A stretch of DNA of 18,104 nucleotides from Oscillospiraceae bacterium. Its GTDB lineage: Bacteria > Bacillota > Clostridia > Oscillospirales > UBA644. The DNA lies in NCBI GenBank assembly GCA_015067385.1, contig SVMP01000022.1, positions 1 to 18,104 of the forward strand. Direction: 5' to 3'. The notes beneath the pieces were generated by a model. That model saw nothing but the letters and a program-made list of their open reading frames with translations, made no database searches and was not told the origin of the DNA. The position numbers were made by a program, and so were the translations under genes. Shown here piece by piece: positions 15,318 through 18,104 of the stretch (position 1 is its first letter; each line of letters begins with the position of its first letter).

Positions 15318-15854
15318 ATGAACCAGGAATTTATTGATAAATGCAAAGAGATCGGCATACATGAATACGGAATTCTGACGACCGATCAAGTTCCGTTCGA
15401 ACATGAGGTACGAGAGATGTGCGCCGCAAACAGATGCGGTCTGTACGGCAGAAAATGGTGCTGTCCTCCCGGCTGCGGAACAGAAGAGGAATGCAAGGAA
15501 AAGTGCATGAAATACAAGAATGTTTTTGTATTTTCAACAAAGTACGACCTTGAAGACTCCTTCGATTTCGAGGGCATGACAGACGCTATGGTAAGACACC
15601 GCGATATCTCCAAAAAGGTTCGCAACCTCTTTAAAGAGATGTTCGGCAACGATTTTCTCGCTCTTTCTTCCGAGGGCTGCGACAACTGTACGGAATGTAC
15701 GTACCCCGACGCTCCGTGCCGTTTCCCCGACGATATGATGCCGTCCGTCGAAAGCCACGGAATCATGGTATTCAAAGAAGCGGCTGCCTGCGGCATTCAC
15801 TATATCAACGGCGCAAACACCGTTACTTATTTCTCGAATATTTTTTATAATTAA
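15318..15854 (+). CDS. DUF2284 cysteine-rich metal-binding protein
   Basis: 178 residues with CGLYGRKWCCPPGCG (40-54), the hallmark of DUF2284, a family predicted to bind metal. Twelve or more cysteines are present. C121, C124, C127 and C134 form CxxCxxCx6C, a spacing compatible with an iron-sulfur cluster. No signal peptide or membrane helix is seen. AAAGGA lies about 7 nt before the ATG. It follows pepF by 11 nt and ends at a strong terminator. The biochemical role is unknown; a redox or corrinoid-type electron function is possible but not visible. Confidence 0.9.
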   Translation: MNQEFIDKCKEIGIHEYGILTTDQVPFEHEVREMCAANRCGLYGRKWCCPPGCGTEEECKEKCMKYKNVFVFSTKYDLEDSFDFEGMTDAMVRHRDISKKVRNLFKEMFGNDFLALSSEGCDNCTECTYPDAPCRFPDDMMPSVESHGIMVFKEAAACGIHYINGANTVTYFSNIFYN

Positions 15855-15859
15855 CAACA

Positions 15860-15898
15860 AAAGTCAGCTCTTGCATTTCGCAGGGGCTGACTTTGTTT
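15860..15898 (+). terminator. Strong rho-independent terminator after the DUF2284 gene
   Basis: AAAGTCAGC-TCTTGC (15860-15874), loop ATTTC, then GCAGGG-GCTGACTTT (15880-15894) make a 15-bp stem with two G-U pairs, followed by GTTTC. It closes the pepF-DUF2284 transcript. Its 3' end runs into the parS-like site. Confidence 0.85.
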
Positions 15899-15909
15899 CA
15901 CGTGAAATA
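15894..15909. promoter_or_regulatory. parS-like site (ParB binding)
   Basis: TGTTTCACGTGAAATA matches the bacterial parS consensus TGTTTCACGTGAAACA at 15 of 16 positions and contains the perfect 12-nt palindrome TTTCACGTGAAA. ParB binds such sites to organise and segregate the origin region of the chromosome. It lies between convergent signals (terminator on the left, promoter on the right), outside any gene. Sites with one mismatch can be bound, but binding is not shown here. Confidence 0.65.
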
Positions 15910-15924
15910 TTTCTCATAAAACTA

Positions 15925-15953
15925 TAGACATATTGAATTTTTTATGTTATAAT
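15925..15953 (+). promoter_or_regulatory. Sigma-A promoter of the solute-binding protein gene
   Basis: TAGACA (15925-15930) and TATAAT (15948-15953) with a 17-nt spacer and an extended -10 element (TGT before TATAAT). The transcript would begin near 15960, just before GGAGGT (15975-15980), which lies 7 nt from the ATG. Confidence 0.8.
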
Positions 15954-15987
15954 ATCAAAAAAACATTTTCAAACGGAGGTTTCGGTC

Positions 15988-17385
15988 ATGAAAAAGATCT
16001 TAACAAAGACGATCACTGTTCTTTTGATCTCGGCATTTATGCTGACATTTTTCTCGGCATGCGAAGGAGTGCAAAACAATGAAGTTGTTCCCGAATTTCC
16101 GACGGAGCTCGGCGATGAACTTGATTTTGACGGAAAAGAATTCATTTTCAGAGATGTTGTACATCACGGAGACACTCCGCTTATACCCACATCGATGGAA
16201 AATGCGCTTGACGACCTGCTTCTTGAGCATTATGAGAAGACGGAAAAAAAGATCAACTGTAAGCTCACGCTTCTTGTCGGCAACGGCACCATCACCCAGT
16301 ATATTGCTTCGGGAATGAAATATGCCGATCTGATGAACAGCCAGTTCGGAAGCATTTTTTCATATTATAAAGCCGGAATAGCTGCGAATTACAACGATAT
16401 ACCGGGCATAGACATTCACAGCGGCAAATTCGGCAACGAAAACCTTCTTGATGCGTTGACATGGGGCAACAGAACGTACGGCGTTGTTGCTGAATATTGG
16501 GGCATTCCGACGCCGTATTTCAACGATGCGTTGATGTTCAACCCCAGAATAATAAGAACATATTCACAGCCCAGCCCTCACGAGCTCTGGGAAAACGATA
16601 ACTGGAATTACGACACGTTCGAACAGATAGCCGTTGCTGTTACCGACACGACATCTGACCCCGACCGTCCCATTTACGCAACGGGTCTGAGCAGTTATTT
16701 TCTGCGCGCGGCATTTTTTGCCAACGGGGCAACTGTTGCAAAAGAAAATGAAGACGGAACTCTCTCGTTCAATCTGCCCTCTCAGGAAGCCGCAACAGCG
16801 ACCGATTGGCTCAAGAAGCTTAATAATGAGATAAAAGTCCTCGACCCGAACACGAACGGCAGCTGGGAATATTACTGCGATATGTTCTCAGGCGGACAGT
16901 ACGCATTCCTTTCGGAATATTCATGGGTCGGTCTGTCAAAAGATAACGGCAGGGTAGGGCTTAACATGGAAGAAGAATTTTCCTGGGTTCCGTTCCCGCG
17001 CGGTCCTCATGGTAATAAAGAAGTCCTCGCAACGTATGCCGACGCGAATTTTGCGCTCTTCGTTCCGATAAACAGTGAAACGGACGAGATCGGATATGTT
17101 ATGACCGAGCTTTTCGAGCCTCTTTACGAGGGCAATAATTACGGCTGGAGAGAAGATTTCGAGCGTGAAGTTTTCTGGGACAGCACATCTTACGATCTTT
17201 ACATCAAAACTCTCGAATCCGCAGTCAGCGATAATCTTTTATATGCGTCATCGGCAGACCTCGTCGGCAACATCAAAGCAATCGTCCTCGGCTCGAAATC
17301 CGTTCAGGAGGCATTCGAAAGCGTAGCCGATAAGGTTCAGGATCAGCTCGACAGAGACTATAATAATTATCTGAAAAATAATTAA
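15988..17385 (+). CDS. Extracellular solute-binding lipoprotein (ABC-type family 1)
   Basis: A secreted, lipid-anchored 465-residue protein, probably the ligand receptor of an ABC importer, most often for sugars or oligosaccharides in this family. The N-terminus is a lipoprotein signal: MKK, a hydrophobic core, then the lipobox FSAC with Cys25 as the lipidated residue. The body has the usual aromatic, Asn/Trp-rich pattern of family 1 binding proteins (ENDNWNYDTFEQIAVAV, GGQYAFLSEYSWV). It is monocistronic: it has its own promoter and terminator and no permease or ATPase gene beside it, so it must work with distant partners or as a sensor. The ligand is unknown. Confidence 0.88.
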   Translation: MKKILTKTITVLLISAFMLTFFSACEGVQNNEVVPEFPTELGDELDFDGKEFIFRDVVHHGDTPLIPTSMENALDDLLLEHYEKTEKKINCKLTLLVGNGTITQYIASGMKYADLMNSQFGSIFSYYKAGIAANYNDIPGIDIHSGKFGNENLLDALTWGNRTYGVVAEYWGIPTPYFNDALMFNPRIIRTYSQPSPHELWENDNWNYDTFEQIAVAVTDTTSDPDRPIYATGLSSYFLRAAFFANGATVAKENEDGTLSFNLPSQEAATATDWLKKLNNEIKVLDPNTNGSWEYYCDMFSGGQYAFLSEYSWVGLSKDNGRVGLNMEEEFSWVPFPRGPHGNKEVLATYADANFALFVPINSETDEIGYVMTELFEPLYEGNNYGWREDFEREVFWDSTSYDLYIKTLESAVSDNLLYASSADLVGNIKAIVLGSKSVQEAFESVADKVQDQLDRDYNNYLKNN

Positions 17386-17430
17386 GCGAAATTGCTTCGC
17401 AAGCTAAATTGTATAAAAACAGCTAAAAAC

Positions 17431-17472
17431 AAACAGAGCAGAAAAAGGTTTAAACCAAGATCTGCTCTGTTT
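17431..17472. terminator. Bidirectional terminator between convergent genes
   Basis: AAACAGAGCAGA (17431-17442) and TCTGCTCTGTTT (17461-17472) form a perfect 12-bp stem whose loop contains the palindrome GGTTTAAACC. A T-run follows on the plus strand and an A-run precedes it, so it can end both the solute-binding gene and the minus-strand YbjQ gene. Confidence 0.85.
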
Positions 17473-17487
17473 TTTATCGGAAAATTC

Positions 17488-17805
17488 TTACTTATTGAGG
17501 ATTTTAACAGCCGTACCGTATGCAATGACCTCTGCGGCACCCTGCATGATAGCAGAAGACGCATAACGAATATTAACGACCGCATCGGCACCGAGAGACT
17601 CGGCTTCCATGACCATTCTCTTTGTTGCAAGTGCGCGAGCTTCGTTCATCATTTCATTGTAAGCCTTCAGTTCTCCGCCTACCAATGTTTTGAAGCTCTG
17701 TGTGATGTCTTTGCCGATATTTTTTGATTGGATGGTGCTTCCTTTAACAAGTCCCAGCATTTCCAATTCTTTGCCGCTGATGTAATCAGTATTTACCAAT
17801 ATCAT
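17488..17805 (-). CDS. YbjQ/UPF0145 family protein
   Basis: 105 residues of the UPF0145 (DUF74, putative heavy-metal-binding) family. GLVKGSTIQSKNIGKDI, the helix AYNEMMNEARALATKRMVMEA and GADAVVNIRYASSAIMQGAAEVIAYGTAV are characteristic. No membrane helix is seen; proteins of this family form pentameric rings in known structures, but their function is unsettled. I choose the ATG at 17805 with AAAGG 8 nt upstream; a GTG at 17814 overlaps that site. The gene overlaps the upstream membrane-protein gene by 20 nt. Confidence 0.9.
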   Translation of the reverse strand: MILVNTDYISGKELEMLGLVKGSTIQSKNIGKDITQSFKTLVGGELKAYNEMMNEARALATKRMVMEAESLGADAVVNIRYASSAIMQGAAEVIAYGTAVKILNK

Positions 17806-18010
17806 CTTCTTCACCTTTCTTTATCTCTTTTATTCTTTCTATACAGACTTTTATCATAACTGCCGACAATACAAGAGGAATAATGCCCAAAAGATATTTC
17901 CATATACCGTCAAGCAGTGTTATCAATAATCCGAAGTAAAAAACATAATAAACTACCACTATTATTGAAATCACGATCGGCGCTATCATTTTCTTTTTAT
18001 GAAAATTCAC
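17786..18010 (-). CDS. Small two-helix membrane protein, unknown function
   Basis: 74 residues with two hydrophobic helices (about 9-33 and 37-56) and a charged C-terminal tail, RIKEIKKGEEDDIGKY. I do not recognise a family. The start is a GTG at 18010, supported by AGAGG 7 nt upstream; an internal ATG at 17989 would remove the charged N-terminus. It overlaps the YbjQ-like gene by 20 nt, so the two are probably translated together. The positive residues before the first helix suggest a cytoplasmic N-terminus. Confidence 0.75.
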   Translation of the reverse strand: MNFHKKKMIAPIVISIIVVVYYVFYFGLLITLLDGIWKYLLGIIPLVLSAVMIKVCIERIKEIKKGEEDDIGKY

Positions 18011-18045
18011 TTTATGACCTCTCTTTATTTAACTGCGTAGCAATA

Positions 18046-18104
18046 TCACTCGTCCAACAGAAACTCTTTGAGTTTCTTGTGAACGAATATCACTGTGCGG
18101 AGCA
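18046..18104 (-). CDS. 3' end of an unidentified gene
   Basis: The last 18 codons of a frame read LRTVIFVHKKLKEFLLDE and end in TGA, 35 nt before the GTG of the small membrane-protein gene. The composition looks like a real protein end, and the spacing fits an operon, but there is too little sequence to name a family. Another open frame is present here, so this is tentative. Confidence 0.4.
   Translation of the reverse strand, partial: LRTVIFVHKKLKEFLLDE

Noticed and set aside
18059..18077. AGAAACTC-TTT-GAGTTTCT inverted repeat as a terminator or operator
   Set aside because: It lies inside the coding end of the partial gene (Lys-Lys-Leu-Lys-Glu-Phe codons) and has no T-run.
1..18104. tRNA or rRNA genes, CRISPR arrays, transposases, prophage or defence genes
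   Set aside because: Gene coverage is nearly complete and the gaps hold only promoters, leaders and terminators; I saw no repeat-spacer pattern, cloverleaf or integrase-type product.

Overview
The window looks like chromosomal DNA from a low-to-mid GC member of the Bacillota, most likely class Clostridia. The support is consensus sigma-A type promoters (TTGACA/TATAAT, 17-nt spacers), strong GGAGG-type ribosome binding sites, an L10 leader RNA, a single-chain clostridial-type PurL, a zinc-ribbon L28, an M3B oligoendopeptidase and a DUF2284 protein. Most of it is housekeeping. I see no prophage, insertion sequence, CRISPR array, tRNA or rRNA, and no clear defence or biosynthetic system. I found no wholly new system. 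The less ordinary points are a parS-like site, a His-less HPr homologue, a NadD-YqeK fusion, and a densely regulated rplJ leader with a possible two-codon ORF.

Left block, minus strand (about 1-12,521). mtaB starts next to the strand switch and ends in a hairpin. A promoter at 11,112-11,140 then drives a tight six-gene unit: purL, rdgB, yhbY, a nadD-yqeK fusion, rsfS and leuS. Junctions are 4-nt overlaps or gaps of 4 to 21 nt. The unit couples purine synthesis, nucleotide-pool cleaning, NAD synthesis, ribosome assembly or silencing, and leucyl-tRNA charging. A second, perfect-consensus promoter at 2,409-2,437, inside a 9-bp palindrome, drives rplJ-rplL-rpmB through an L10 leader and an attenuator-type hairpin. 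A terminator at 792-833 closes that operon. A truncated aldo/keto reductase gene runs off the left edge.

Right block, plus strand (12,657-17,385). A promoter at 12,602-12,630 drives a HAD phosphatase gene that overlaps a small HPr-like gene. These are followed by an M3 oligoendopeptidase and a DUF2284 cysteine-rich protein, then a strong terminator. A parS-like 16-mer abuts that terminator. Next comes a promoter and a solute-binding lipoprotein with no permease genes beside it, closed by a bidirectional terminator.

Right edge, minus strand (17,488-18,104). A YbjQ/UPF0145 gene overlaps a small two-helix membrane protein gene, and the last codons of an unidentified gene lie upstream.
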